Position numbers and translations under genes: made by a program. Of a stretch of 34,161 nucleotides of DNA, positions 1-8,390 are shown piece after piece (the first letter of the stretch is position 1; each line of letters begins with the position of its first letter). Source of the DNA: Chloroflexota bacterium (lineage in GTDB: Bacteria; Chloroflexota; Anaerolineae; Aggregatilineales; Aggregatilineaceae). The stretch is from NCBI GenBank assembly GCA_012729765.1, contig JAAYCM010000081.1, forward strand, positions 1 through 34,161. Reading direction: 5' to 3'. Below the pieces are notes generated by a model. That model had not been told where the DNA came from and did no database searches. It saw only the letters and a list, made by a program, of their open reading frames with translations.

Positions 1-2
1 TG

Positions 3-116
3 GGCGGAGTATGGAGAGTGGCCGACCTGCCAAGTTTGCAGCCGCCGCCGCCAGCGCAGCCCACGACAGCAGAGCAGGGGGGCGAGCAGCCAACCGACCC
101 TATCAGCTTTGCATAG
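3..116 (+). CDS. C-terminal end of an unidentified upstream gene (partial)
   Basis: Reading frame 3 is open from the window edge to a TAG at 114-116 and gives 37 residues. The tail is rich in Pro, Gln and Thr and ends in DPISFA, which resembles a low-complexity C-terminus of a real protein. No domain is visible, so no function can be given. The alternative is that the stretch is non-coding leader of the next gene; the other frames also stay open here, so the call rests only on composition and on a stop placed 59 nt before the next start. Confidence 0.35.
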   Translation, partial: GGVWRVADLPSLQPPPPAQPTTAEQGGEQPTDPISFA

Positions 117-127
117 AACAGCTGTTC
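116..127. promoter_or_regulatory. Perfect 12-bp palindrome, LexA/DinR-box-like
   Basis: GAACAGCTGTTC is a perfect palindrome of the form GAAC-N4-GTTC, the half-site layout of the Gram-positive DinR/LexA box. It lies 48 bp upstream of the deaminase start, where an operator could act. A single short palindrome can arise by chance, and no other SOS gene is nearby. Confidence 0.3.
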
Positions 128-175
128 CATTGCGCTTACTTACACAGAATTACCCTGCGAAAGGACAATAAAATT

Positions 176-2167
176 ATGGCCAAACAACGAGTCACAACCA
201 TACTCGTGGGTGGCACGGTGCTGACCATGAACACGGCGCTCGATCGCTTTGCGGACGGCACCGTTGCCATACTTAATGACAGTATCGTGGCGATCGGGCC
301 GTCGCCCGACATCCTGGCGAGTTACGAAGCGGACGAGGTGATCGACTGCCGCGATCAGATCATCATGCCGGGGCTGGTCAACACGCATACGCACATGCCG
401 ATGACGCTGCTGCGCGCGATGGCCGACGACCTGCGGCTGGATGTGTGGCTGATGGGCTACATGATGCCGACCGAGCGCGAGTTCGTCAGTCCGGAGTTCT
501 GCCGGCTGGGGACGCAGCTTTCGTGCGCGGAGATGATCCGGGGCGGGACGACGCTTTTTGCCGATATGTATTATTACGAGGCCGATGTCGCGGCGGCGAC
601 CGCCGAGGCCGGGCTGCGCGGCGTGTGCGGCCAGTCGGTGCTCAAGTTCCCGGCACCCGACGCGGCCAGCTATGACGAGAGCCTGGCCTACACGCGGCGC
701 TTCATCGAAGAATGGCGCGATCATCCCCTGATCGTGCCGTCGGTGGCACCGCACGCGCCCTATACCTGCACCGACGAAATTTTGCAGAAGTGCACCGAGC
801 TGGCGCTGGAATATGATGTGCCGCTGCAAATCCACATCCTCGAAACGCGCCAGGAAGCCGAAGACCAATGGGAAGAGTTTGAGAAGAAGGTCGTTGAGCG
901 CGTGGCCGACCTGGGCGTCTTTCGCGCCAAGACCATTGCCGCGCACTGCGTCCACGTCGATTCAGACGAAATCCGGCTGCTGCAAAAGCACGGGGTGGCG
1001 GTGGCGCACAACCCGACCAGCAATCTGAAGCTGGCGAGCGGGATCGCGCCGATCAAGGAGATGCTGGAGCGGGGCGTCAGGGTCAGCGTGGGGACCGATG
1101 GCGCGGCCAGCAACAACGACCTGGATATGTTCGAGGAGATGCGGCTGGCGGCCTTCCTGGCCAAGGGCGCGACCTTCGATCCGACCGCGCTGCCGGCCCG
1201 CGATGCGCTGCTGATGGCGACGCGCTGGGGGGCCGAGGCGCTGCACCTGGGACACATCACCGGCAGCCTGGAGCCGGGCAAGCGCGCCGATCTGATCGTG
1301 CTCGATCGTGACCCGCTGCACAACGCGCCGCAGTTCGAGCGCGATCCTAACAGCGTCTATTCGCAGGTCGTCTATGCCAGCCACGCCTCGGACGTGCAGC
1401 ACATGATGGTTAACGGGCGCTGGCTGATGCGCGATCGCGCGCTGCTGACGCTGGACGAGGACGCGATCCGGGCCGCTGCCGACGACTACGCGCGCCGGAT
1501 CGACAGCTTCCTGATCGCGCGTGAGGGCAACGTGCTCAACAAGCTGGTGGCGATCGGCGGCTTGCAGCAGGAAGAGAGCTTCGAGATTCAGGTCAAGGCG
1601 GTGGTCGAGGATGCAAGCATCATCCAACGGCTGCTGGAACATCCGGCGGTGCAGGTCGTCAAGCACAACCACTACCGCCAGTACGATACGTACTTCCTGT
1701 TCAGCGACGAGCAGCAGGGCCGCGTGCGCTATCGTGAGGACGACTTCATCAACGAACAGGGCCAGCCGGTCAGCGTCCGCACGCGCCTGACCTACACCAT
1801 CCCGACCAAGGCGCGCGAGTTCGATGAAGCAGTCCTGCTTTCACACTCGCGCTTCATCGCGCCCGCCGACCGCCCGCTGCGCTTCTACCGCGAATACTTC
1901 CAGGCGCAGCAGGAGTGCGAGATTCACAAGGACCGGCTGCGCTGGCACGTGCTGTATAAGGGCGTGCTGTTCTATGCCAACCTGGACCGGGTCATGATGC
2001 CGGAAGCCGAGGAGCGCTACATCGAGATCAAGTCGCGCACGTGGTCACAGCACGACGCCGAATATAAGGCCGCGCTGACGACTGAAATCCTGACACAGGT
2101 GCTTGGCATCGGCCCAGAAGCGCGCGTGCGCACGGAGTATGTCGAATTGTGCCTGAACGCCAGGTGA
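176..2167 (+). CDS. MTA/SAH-type amidohydrolase (deaminase) fused to a C-terminal CYTH-like domain
   Basis: The protein has 663 residues. Residues 1-450 form an amidohydrolase of the 5-methylthioadenosine/S-adenosylhomocysteine deaminase group. Visible signs are NTHTHMPMTLLR with metal ligands H71 and H73, H193 in APHAPYTC, H220 with E223 in QIHILET, and D308 in VGTDGAASNNDLDM. The family deaminates MTA, SAH or related adenosine compounds in the cytoplasm using a bound metal. Residues about 467-655 look like a CYTH/triphosphate-tunnel domain: EIQVK (470-474), RYRED (518-522), a central RTRLTYT strand and YIEIKSRTWS (615-624). An in-frame upstream ATG at position 11 would add 55 low-complexity residues. 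The start at 176 is preferred because AAAGGA (160-165) lies 10 nt before it and family homology begins there. Typical deaminases end near residue 440, so the second domain is an addition. The deaminase call is firm at family level, the substrate is not. Confidence 0.85.
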   Translation: MAKQRVTTILVGGTVLTMNTALDRFADGTVAILNDSIVAIGPSPDILASYEADEVIDCRDQIIMPGLVNTHTHMPMTLLRAMADDLRLDVWLMGYMMPTEREFVSPEFCRLGTQLSCAEMIRGGTTLFADMYYYEADVAAATAEAGLRGVCGQSVLKFPAPDAASYDESLAYTRRFIEEWRDHPLIVPSVAPHAPYTCTDEILQKCTELALEYDVPLQIHILETRQEAEDQWEEFEKKVVERVADLGVFRAKTIAAHCVHVDSDEIRLLQKHGVAVAHNPTSNLKLASGIAPIKEMLERGVRVSVGTDGAASNNDLDMFEEMRLAAFLAKGATFDPTALPARDALLMATRWGAEALHLGHITGSLEPGKRADLIVLDRDPLHNAPQFERDPNSVYSQVVYASHASDVQHMMVNGRWLMRDRALLTLDEDAIRAAADDYARRIDSFLIAREGNVLNKLVAIGGLQQEESFEIQVKAVVEDASIIQRLLEHPAVQVVKHNHYRQYDTYFLFSDEQQGRVRYREDDFINEQGQPVSVRTRLTYTIPTKAREFDEAVLLSHSRFIAPADRPLRFYREYFQAQQECEIHKDRLRWHVLYKGVLFYANLDRVMMPEAEERYIEIKSRTWSQHDAEYKAALTTEILTQVLGIGPEARVRTEYVELCLNAR

Positions 2168-2192
2168 GTCTTCGAGCCTGACACAGCCAACA

Positions 2193-2224
2193 GCAGGGGC
2201 GTCATCACGGCGCCCCTGCCGGTT
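2193..2224. terminator. Bidirectional hairpin between convergent genes
   Basis: GCAGGGGCG (2193-2201) pairs perfectly with CGCCCCTGC (2211-2219) around a 9-nt loop. It lies between the deaminase stop and the stop of the convergent GH18 gene. The T-run after it is short (GGTTTG), so termination may be partial. Confidence 0.6.
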
Positions 2225-2250
2225 TGACCACATCGCAGGTAGCCCGCACG

Positions 2251-3504
2251 CTATTCAACCTCGTTCAGCGCCTCATAGGCCGCTTCGATCAGCGAGCCGT
2301 CCGGTGCGTCGTAGCTGATCTGCCACAGCATCAGCCCGCCCAGTTCGTTGCGCCTGATATACATCGCCTTGCCGCGGATCGACTGCTCGTTCTCGTAGCT
2401 GATGGCGATGCGCTCGTCGGCGCTGTAGAGCCAGGGCACGCCGGTTTCCTCGTCGAAGAACTGGGTATAGCCGGGGTTTTCGAGCAGCGGCAGCAGATCG
2501 CGGTAGTAGAGCTGGCCACCGGGCCGCGTGCCCAGCGGAACGCCGCTGGTCCGCTCATACAGCCCGAAATAGTCATTGGGCTTGACATTGCTCCACGCCT
2601 GGGCATAGAGCGGCGCGCCGACTACCAGCTTATCGGCGGGCACCCCCGCATCGAGAAACACCTCGACGACCGCCGCGACATTATAGGTGTCCTGAATCTC
2701 CTCGCCGCGCGGATCGCGCTCGTTGGCATAGAGCGGCGCGTGATGGCTGGCGATGTCACTCCACGCGCCGTGAAACCCGTAGGTCGCCAGGTTGATCCAG
2801 TCCAGCGAGGTCTGCGCGCGCGCGAGGTCGAAGTTCTCATACAACTCCGGCACCGCCGGGGCGAGCATTGTCAGCAGATAGGGCTTGTCGTCCCGCTCGC
2901 CGGCGGCGTCAAGCTGCGTGCGGAACTCGGCCAGCAGCAGGTTGAAGTTCTCGCGGTCTTCGGGCAGCCCTTCGACCTGGCCACCGCTGACCGGGTAGCG
3001 CCAGTCGATGTCGATCCCGTCGAAGAGATACTGCTGCATGAAGGCCACGCACGACCGGACGAACCGCACGCGCGCGGCTTCGGACGCGGCCACCTCGGAG
3101 AAGTTCGCAGAATGTTCCCAGCCGCCCACCGAAATCAGGACTTTGAGATTCGGATGTTCGCCGCGCAGCAGTTGAAGCTGGCGGAAGTTACCTTTCAGAC
3201 GCAGATTGGCCTGGTCGCCAGGGTAGGCGACCTGCATATCGGTCCAGGGATCGCTGGAGACGCACTGCCCGTTGTCCGAGATCATCAGTGAGGCGTAGAT
3301 CACGTGCGTCAGGTGGTCAGCCGGGATGTCGGTGACGAAGTAATCCTCGTAGATGCCATAGCCCGGATAGTAGCCTACCACGCGGTAGGGGCTGGCCGGC
3401 CCCTGCGCCGCCGCGTCCAGCACGGGCGCGGCCAGGACGGCGATCAGGGTGACGGCCAGCGCCAGTCCGGCGGCGGTAGTCCTGAGAGTTGGGCGGATAG
3501 TCAT
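2251..3504 (-). CDS. Secreted GH18 (chitinase-fold) protein with the catalytic Glu replaced by Arg
   Basis: The protein has 417 residues from the ATG at 3504, which follows an AGCAGG-like site. An upstream in-frame start would put 22 polar residues before the signal peptide. Residues 1-34 are a signal peptide ending near AAAQG. The GH18 TIM barrel follows: VVGYYPGYG at the first strand, LISVGGW (SxGG motif, about 123-129) and FDGIDIDWRYP (161-171). GH18 enzymes need DxxDxDxE at this place; here the Glu is R169 (codon CGC). The usual MTYDF segment is changed to LATYGF, so a second active-site residue is altered too. The rest of the fold, including GGLMLWQISYD near the C-terminus, is intact. 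Chi-lectins of this family bind glycans without cutting them; a similar binding role outside the cell is inference. It is the third gene of a minus-strand operon, 40 bp after a membrane glycosyltransferase. Confidence 0.85.
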   Translation of the reverse strand: MTIRPTLRTTAAGLALAVTLIAVLAAPVLDAAAQGPASPYRVVGYYPGYGIYEDYFVTDIPADHLTHVIYASLMISDNGQCVSSDPWTDMQVAYPGDQANLRLKGNFRQLQLLRGEHPNLKVLISVGGWEHSANFSEVAASEAARVRFVRSCVAFMQQYLFDGIDIDWRYPVSGGQVEGLPEDRENFNLLLAEFRTQLDAAGERDDKPYLLTMLAPAVPELYENFDLARAQTSLDWINLATYGFHGAWSDIASHHAPLYANERDPRGEEIQDTYNVAAVVEVFLDAGVPADKLVVGAPLYAQAWSNVKPNDYFGLYERTSGVPLGTRPGGQLYYRDLLPLLENPGYTQFFDEETGVPWLYSADERIAISYENEQSIRGKAMYIRRNELGGLMLWQISYDAPDGSLIEAAYEALNEVE

Positions 3505-3544
3505 ACGTAAACCTGCTTTCCGTGATGGTCCAGGCTGCGCCGGG

Positions 3545-5113
3545 CTATTCGACACCCGTGTCGCTGGCAAGGCGCGGCGCGCAGCGTGTCCGGTCCACCT
3601 GCCGGATCTCGACCGGCCAGCCGTTGTTATCGTAGGTTTTCAGGATGCGCGAGTTCTCGATGCTGCGGCGCATCAGGTCCAGATTGAAGGTCTGCATATC
3701 GCTGAAAACCTGCGGCGTGGTGATCAGATAGTCGATGTTGCACTGGTCGTCGCGCAGGATGGTGAACTTGACTGCCGGGTCGGTGTCGATGCGCCAGTAG
3801 TTATGCGTGTTCGGATGCGTCTCGCGCAGGTGGGTGAAGGCGTAGTTATCGGTGATGATCACCGCGTCGTCGGGCAGGTTCTCCGTGACCCAATCCACCG
3901 CGCGAAGCTGCCCATCGACCTGATCCTCAAGATAGATATCGAGCCGGTTGGCGTTGAAGGACCAGAACGGGTAGAGCAGCAGGGCGAGTGCACCCAGGAC
4001 CAGCGCGCTTTGCAGGATATTATAGTCGTTGCCGTGATTGAGCACGTCCACAATCTTGCCGACGACGATGCCCACTGCCATCGCCAGGAAGGGCAGCAGC
4101 AGGATCACGTCGATGTTGTAGACCGGCCCGCCCAGGACCAGTACGCCCGCCACGGCCAGCAGCATCGCCACCAGGGCGCGCAGCTCGCGCTTATCGATGG
4201 CGATCAGAGCCACGAACACGGCGGCGATCAGCCCGCCGTAGATCAGGACCGGGTCGGCGGTGGCGTTCGAGAGATTAACCCATTCGTCAAAGGCTTCGCT
4301 CAGGCCGTTGGCGTAGTCCAGCGGGCGGCCCGTGCTGGGGCCGCGATCGCCCAGGCGCTCGATCAGGCTGACGTGTGGAAAATCGCCGCCCAGCGCGGAG
4401 CCTTCGGGGAACAGCTCTTCCTTCATCTGGGCATAGAGCGGGTAGAACGACACCATGAACACGGCCAGCGCGACCCACATGCTGGACGCGAAGCGGCGGT
4501 GATGCTGGTGGGAGGTCGCCAGGATGACATAGAGCAGGGCGGGCAGGAAGAACAGCGCCGAGCCTTTGGACAGCACGGCCAGCCCGAAGAGCAGCGCGCT
4601 GCCGAGATAGTGCATCAGGGTCCGGTCTTCGCCGACGACGAGATAGAACGACGCCAGCAGCCAGACGATCATGATATTTTCGAGCAGCACGACGCGCTGC
4701 AACGAGACGGCCAGCGGCGAGAAGGCAAAGACCAGCGTCGCAACGACGGCGGCCAGGGTGCTGTTCGCCAGCTTGCGAGTCAGCATGAAGAGCAGGCCGG
4801 TCGTGATGACATGCAGGATCAGCATCAGCACGCGGCCCGAGTTGACCGGAAAGCCGAAGGCGCTCGGCCCCCCGGTCGCCAAGTTCCAGGCCGCCAGCAG
4901 CATTGTGCCGACGGGCGGGTCTTCGTAGGAATAGGTGTAGGGCGACAGCTCGCCGGTCGTCGCGATCGACCAGCCGTTGGCGATGTGCGTCCCCTCGTCG
5001 TGCTGGTAGTAGGGGAAGCCGAACATATTCTGAGCCTGAACCAGCCCCACGACGATCAGGAGCGCGGCCAGGATGAACAGAGCTTTGCGGTCGTGCTGAA
5101 TGCCGCTGGACAT
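3545..5113 (-). CDS. GT-C fold membrane glycosyltransferase (PMT/ArnT-like)
   Basis: The protein has 522 residues and many hydrophobic helices; the first is at about residues 9-27. The first outer loop carries YYQHDEGTHIANGW with the H38-D39-E40 pattern, then YEDPPVGT (63-70). This is the layout of GT39/GT83-type enzymes that use polyprenyl-phosphate sugars, with the Asp as catalytic residue. The C-terminal 150 residues are soluble, have a mixed beta pattern (DDAVIITDNYAFTHLRE) and probably face the outside. The ATG lies only 2 nt after the stop of the GT2 gene, so the two are surely co-transcribed. The likely role is transfer of a sugar to a lipid, protein or polysaccharide at the outer face of the membrane; the sugar and the acceptor are unknown. 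Confidence 0.8.
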   Translation of the reverse strand: MSSGIQHDRKALFILAALLIVVGLVQAQNMFGFPYYQHDEGTHIANGWSIATTGELSPYTYSYEDPPVGTMLLAAWNLATGGPSAFGFPVNSGRVLMLILHVITTGLLFMLTRKLANSTLAAVVATLVFAFSPLAVSLQRVVLLENIMIVWLLASFYLVVGEDRTLMHYLGSALLFGLAVLSKGSALFFLPALLYVILATSHQHHRRFASSMWVALAVFMVSFYPLYAQMKEELFPEGSALGGDFPHVSLIERLGDRGPSTGRPLDYANGLSEAFDEWVNLSNATADPVLIYGGLIAAVFVALIAIDKRELRALVAMLLAVAGVLVLGGPVYNIDVILLLPFLAMAVGIVVGKIVDVLNHGNDYNILQSALVLGALALLLYPFWSFNANRLDIYLEDQVDGQLRAVDWVTENLPDDAVIITDNYAFTHLRETHPNTHNYWRIDTDPAVKFTILRDDQCNIDYLITTPQVFSDMQTFNLDLMRRSIENSRILKTYDNNGWPVEIRQVDRTRCAPRLASDTGVE

Positions 5114-5115
5114 GG

Positions 5116-8100
5116 TTAGGCTACCCTCGCTTCGTTAATCGTCTGACCCTGGCGGTGCAGGTTGGAGTGCGCGGTCTTTTCCCAGGCCTGTTTCTGCGTC
5201 ACGAAGCGGTAGACGGCGCGCAGCGCAGCAAACGACAGCATGAGCTGGTACGGGTAGAAGAACACCATCATCTTCAGTGAGAAGAACAGCGGCAGCTTCT
5301 GCCCGTAGGCGCTGGTGAACTCGCGGATGCCGACCAGGTTAATGAGCATCTGGAGCAGCAGGATATAGATCGGGACGTAGGAGAACAGCGCGACCGGCAC
5401 CGATACCTGCTGAGTCAGCGCGATGTAGAGGCCGACCGGGATGTAGAAGAACATCGCCGCCTGGAGCAGGGAGTTGAGCAGGATGTAGAGCGCGACGATC
5501 TTCTGCGTCATGGTCGGCAGGCGCATCCAGTCTCCCTTGAAGAAGATCTGGTAGAAGCCCTGGTTCCAGCGGGTGCGCTGCTTGATGAAGCTCTCGACCG
5601 TGTCGGGCGTTTCTTCCTGGGTGGCGTGTTCGGCGTCGTAGACGATCTGGATTTTCGCGCCCAGGCCGGTCAGGCGCAGGCCCACGTCGGCGTCTTCGGT
5701 CAGGCACTGATCGTCCCAGCCGTTGATGCGCTCCAGCAGGTGGCGCTTGAAGAAGACGGTGTTGCCGCCCAGCGGGGTCACGGCGAACTGGCGCGTGAAG
5801 GCGTGCAAGCCCGACTTGAACCAGAAGAAGTATTCCAGCACGTTGAGGGCCGAGAACCAGGTCGAGCGGAAGTTCATGAGCTGCACGCCGGACTGCACGA
5901 CATCGCTGCCGTCGCGCACCATCACGGTGTTGACCACATTGTAGATATCGGGATGCGGCTCGTCTTCGGCGTCGAACACGCACACCACGTCTTTGGTCGA
6001 GGCGCGCAGGCCCTTGTTCAGGCCGTTGGGCTTGTTGCGCGGGCCATCGGTGAAGGTGATGAGTCTGATGTTGGCGCTGCCCAATTCCTGGATCGCTTCG
6101 CGCGCGGCATTGATCGTGGCGTCGTCGTCCTCGTCACGGATCAGGATCAGGATTTCCTTGAGATGCTCCGGGTAATTGATGCGGTTGACCGCGCGGATCG
6201 TGTCTTTGATCACGCCCTCTTCGTGGCGGGCGGGCAGCAGCGCCGTGAATGAAACCTGCGGGGCCACAAACTCGCGCGGCGAGCGGTAGCGCTCGGCCAC
6301 CTTCGGATTGTTCCAGGTATAGGTCATCCAGTAGATGGTAAAGAGACCCTGCGGCACCAGCGTGAGCATCATCGCCAGGATGATGATCGCGGCCAGGGTG
6401 GGGCGCGGCGTCATGAGCGTGGCGCGCAGCGGCTCTGGGATGATGCTGCTCACCGGCCCGCTCAGCACATCGACCAGTGAGGACGGGTTGTCGTCGCTGA
6501 CCACTGCATCGGCGGATTCAGCCACCGCTGGCACCAGGCCATCGGCAATCGAGAAGGCCAGATCGAACGGGCGCGCTTCGCCGTCGATCAGCAGAATGCG
6601 GCGCGCCGGGGCGGGGTCGGCCAGGGGCGCGCTTTCCGGCCCAGGGAAGCCCATCAGACCGGCGGCGGCGACGGCTTCCCCGTCGATGCTCGGCGCGGCA
6701 GGCGCGGTGGAGTCGTCAATTTTGACCTCGAAGTACAGGTCGCTGGCGTGCACGATCCCATTCGGGCTGATGATCATGAAGGTGAGGCGATAGTCGCCTG
6801 CGCTGAGCAGGCCGGCGTCGAGATCGTATTCATAGGGCTGCGCGGTGTAGACCGCCAGGTTTTGCCCGTTGATCGCCAGCTCCGCGACCTCGATCTCGGT
6901 GCTGTCCTCGATCCGGATCGTGATCGGAACCATGTTGCTGAACACGTTAACGGGTTCGGGGTCAACCGCTACCGGTTCGACTTCGACCCCGACAACAGGC
7001 TCGGTGTCTACCGGCGCGGCGAGATCGGCGGCTTCGCCCGGCTCTCCCACGCCCAGCGCGAGGATGCTCCCGCTGAGCGGCGCGATCGGCTCGGTGAGGG
7101 CGACCTGCCGGGATGCCGGCGTGACGCCCAGCGCCAGGATGCTGTTATGGGTCAGGGTGTTGGCCCAGGGCGAGGTCCGGTCGTCCGGTGTGCCCCCCAG
7201 CGGCGGGATGCCGACCGGGGCCTCTGGCAGCACAAGCTCGGCGATGGTGTACAGCCACGCGGCGGTGTAGCCTTCCACGCCTTCCAGCGTGCGGACCTGG
7301 ACCCATTCACCGTCCTGGCCAATCTTGTCCACCGCTGCATCGACCGGCTCGATCACTTCGAGCATCTCGCCCGGCGCGGTGACATGCACCACCCGGCCAC
7401 TGACCGGCTCGGCGCGCACACGAATATCGCTGCCGGTCGGAGTCACATACAGCCGCGCGGAGGTATCGGGCGCGGCGACGCTGGCACGCACGGTCGGCAC
7501 GGGCGAGGAATTATCGGGTGCGGTGTCGGCAAAGGTATAGAGCCAGGCGGCGGTATAGCCCGTCGTGCCGTCGGCAGTGCGCACCGGCAGCCATTCACCC
7601 CGCGCGCCAACTTTGCTGGCGGCTGCATCGACCGGCTCCAGTACTTCGATGCGTTCGCCTAACCGCGCCACGTCCACCACCGACCCATTGACCGGCTCGG
7701 TGCGGATGCGGATAGCGCCGTTGAGCGGCGTAATGAACAGCGCCTCAGCCGCCGCTCCGGATCCGCTTCCGCCCGGCACCGGCTCTGCCGGGTCGGTTAC
7801 AATCGTATCGGAGATTTCATACAGCCAGGCGGCGGTCCAGCCTTCGGCGTCACCCTTGCGGACCTGAATCCATTTATCGCGCACGCCGATTTTGCCAACG
7901 GCCTCGCGATAGGATTCAGTGACTTCGACCTTTTCGCCGTTATACACGACGTCTACGATCGGCTGGTCGGTGCCCGGAGCGCCGCGCAAATTCACGACTT
8001 CGGTTTTCGGGCTGAGCAGGAGCGTGATGGGGACGGGCGCTTCGTTGCTCCAGATCGGGGTGGCTTCTACCACCGTCAGAGGCACAACGACGGCCAGGAG

Positions 8101-8157
8101 TGCGAAAAGCATGGTGAGACTGACGAAGCGCCTGCGGGCATGGGTGATGTAGTGCAT
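5116..8157 (-). CDS. SH3b x3 - Ig-like - GT2 processive-type membrane glycosyltransferase
   Basis: The protein has 1013 residues. The ATG at 8157 is chosen because a strong GGAGGGGGG site sits directly before it; a TTG five codons upstream overlaps that site. Order of parts: signal/anchor helix 11-31; three SH3b repeats at about 43-115, 138-210 and 235-306, each ending GWTAAWLY or GYTAAWLY; a Pro/Val-rich linker with SILALGV twice (339 and 364); an Ig-like domain at about 408-480; a membrane helix at 588-612; a GT2 domain from about 635 to 870; and three or four more membrane helices. GT2 marks are FDAEDEP (728-734, DxD-like), TEDADVGLRL (820-829) and QRTRW (860-864), the D, TED and QxxRW set of processive synthases such as cellulose and hyaluronan synthases. 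The GT2 domain should face the cytoplasm and the SH3b part the outside. It is the first gene of the operon. The polymer made is unknown. Confidence 0.85.
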   Translation of the reverse strand: MHYITHARRRFVSLTMLFALLAVVVPLTVVEATPIWSNEAPVPITLLLSPKTEVVNLRGAPGTDQPIVDVVYNGEKVEVTESYREAVGKIGVRDKWIQVRKGDAEGWTAAWLYEISDTIVTDPAEPVPGGSGSGAAAEALFITPLNGAIRIRTEPVNGSVVDVARLGERIEVLEPVDAAASKVGARGEWLPVRTADGTTGYTAAWLYTFADTAPDNSSPVPTVRASVAAPDTSARLYVTPTGSDIRVRAEPVSGRVVHVTAPGEMLEVIEPVDAAVDKIGQDGEWVQVRTLEGVEGYTAAWLYTIAELVLPEAPVGIPPLGGTPDDRTSPWANTLTHNSILALGVTPASRQVALTEPIAPLSGSILALGVGEPGEAADLAAPVDTEPVVGVEVEPVAVDPEPVNVFSNMVPITIRIEDSTEIEVAELAINGQNLAVYTAQPYEYDLDAGLLSAGDYRLTFMIISPNGIVHASDLYFEVKIDDSTAPAAPSIDGEAVAAAGLMGFPGPESAPLADPAPARRILLIDGEARPFDLAFSIADGLVPAVAESADAVVSDDNPSSLVDVLSGPVSSIIPEPLRATLMTPRPTLAAIIILAMMLTLVPQGLFTIYWMTYTWNNPKVAERYRSPREFVAPQVSFTALLPARHEEGVIKDTIRAVNRINYPEHLKEILILIRDEDDDATINAAREAIQELGSANIRLITFTDGPRNKPNGLNKGLRASTKDVVCVFDAEDEPHPDIYNVVNTVMVRDGSDVVQSGVQLMNFRSTWFSALNVLEYFFWFKSGLHAFTRQFAVTPLGGNTVFFKRHLLERINGWDDQCLTEDADVGLRLTGLGAKIQIVYDAEHATQEETPDTVESFIKQRTRWNQGFYQIFFKGDWMRLPTMTQKIVALYILLNSLLQAAMFFYIPVGLYIALTQQVSVPVALFSYVPIYILLLQMLINLVGIREFTSAYGQKLPLFFSLKMMVFFYPYQLMLSFAALRAVYRFVTQKQAWEKTAHSNLHRQGQTINEARVA

Positions 8158-8390
8158 CTTTCCCCCCTCCAAATAACCGGTCCGGCGATGGTGTGCTAGC
8201 GTTGGTCATGCTGATGACCAACAGATGCGATGGCGGGAAGGAACTCCCGCGGGCCGATGTTCGCGCTTCGGAGAGCGATCTACAGCCAGATTGAACGAAA
8301 TGGTCCGGTGGACGAGCAGTCTGCCGGGATGGTGCAAGGCCGCAGCAGTTGCATTGTCAAATGCTGAAGTGTGTACTTACACCATGCGTG
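8158..8390 (-). other. Long 5' leader of the GT2 operon with inverted repeats
   Basis: No convincing ORF is present here. Three inverted repeats are visible: GTGTA-CT-TACAC (8371-8382), just past the predicted transcription start and so operator-like; GCGGGA/TCCCGC (8233-8238 and 8245-8250); and a perfect 9-bp hairpin GTTGGTCAT/ATGACCAAC (8201-8209 and 8214-8222) with a 4-nt loop, about 45 nt before the start codon. No known riboswitch consensus was recognised; in particular the conserved c-di-GMP-I segments are absent. Confidence 0.45.

Noticed and set aside
3449..5119. Long plus-strand ORF (556 codons) opposite the GT-C gene
   Set aside because: Its product is rich in Gln, Arg, His and Asp with no membrane or domain pattern. 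It mirrors the GC-rich codon usage of the real gene on the other strand.
8158..8390. c-di-GMP riboswitch in the glycosyltransferase operon leader
   Set aside because: The conserved segments of GEMM-I (GCAAACC and GGGACGCAAAGCC type) are absent, so no known class could be assigned.
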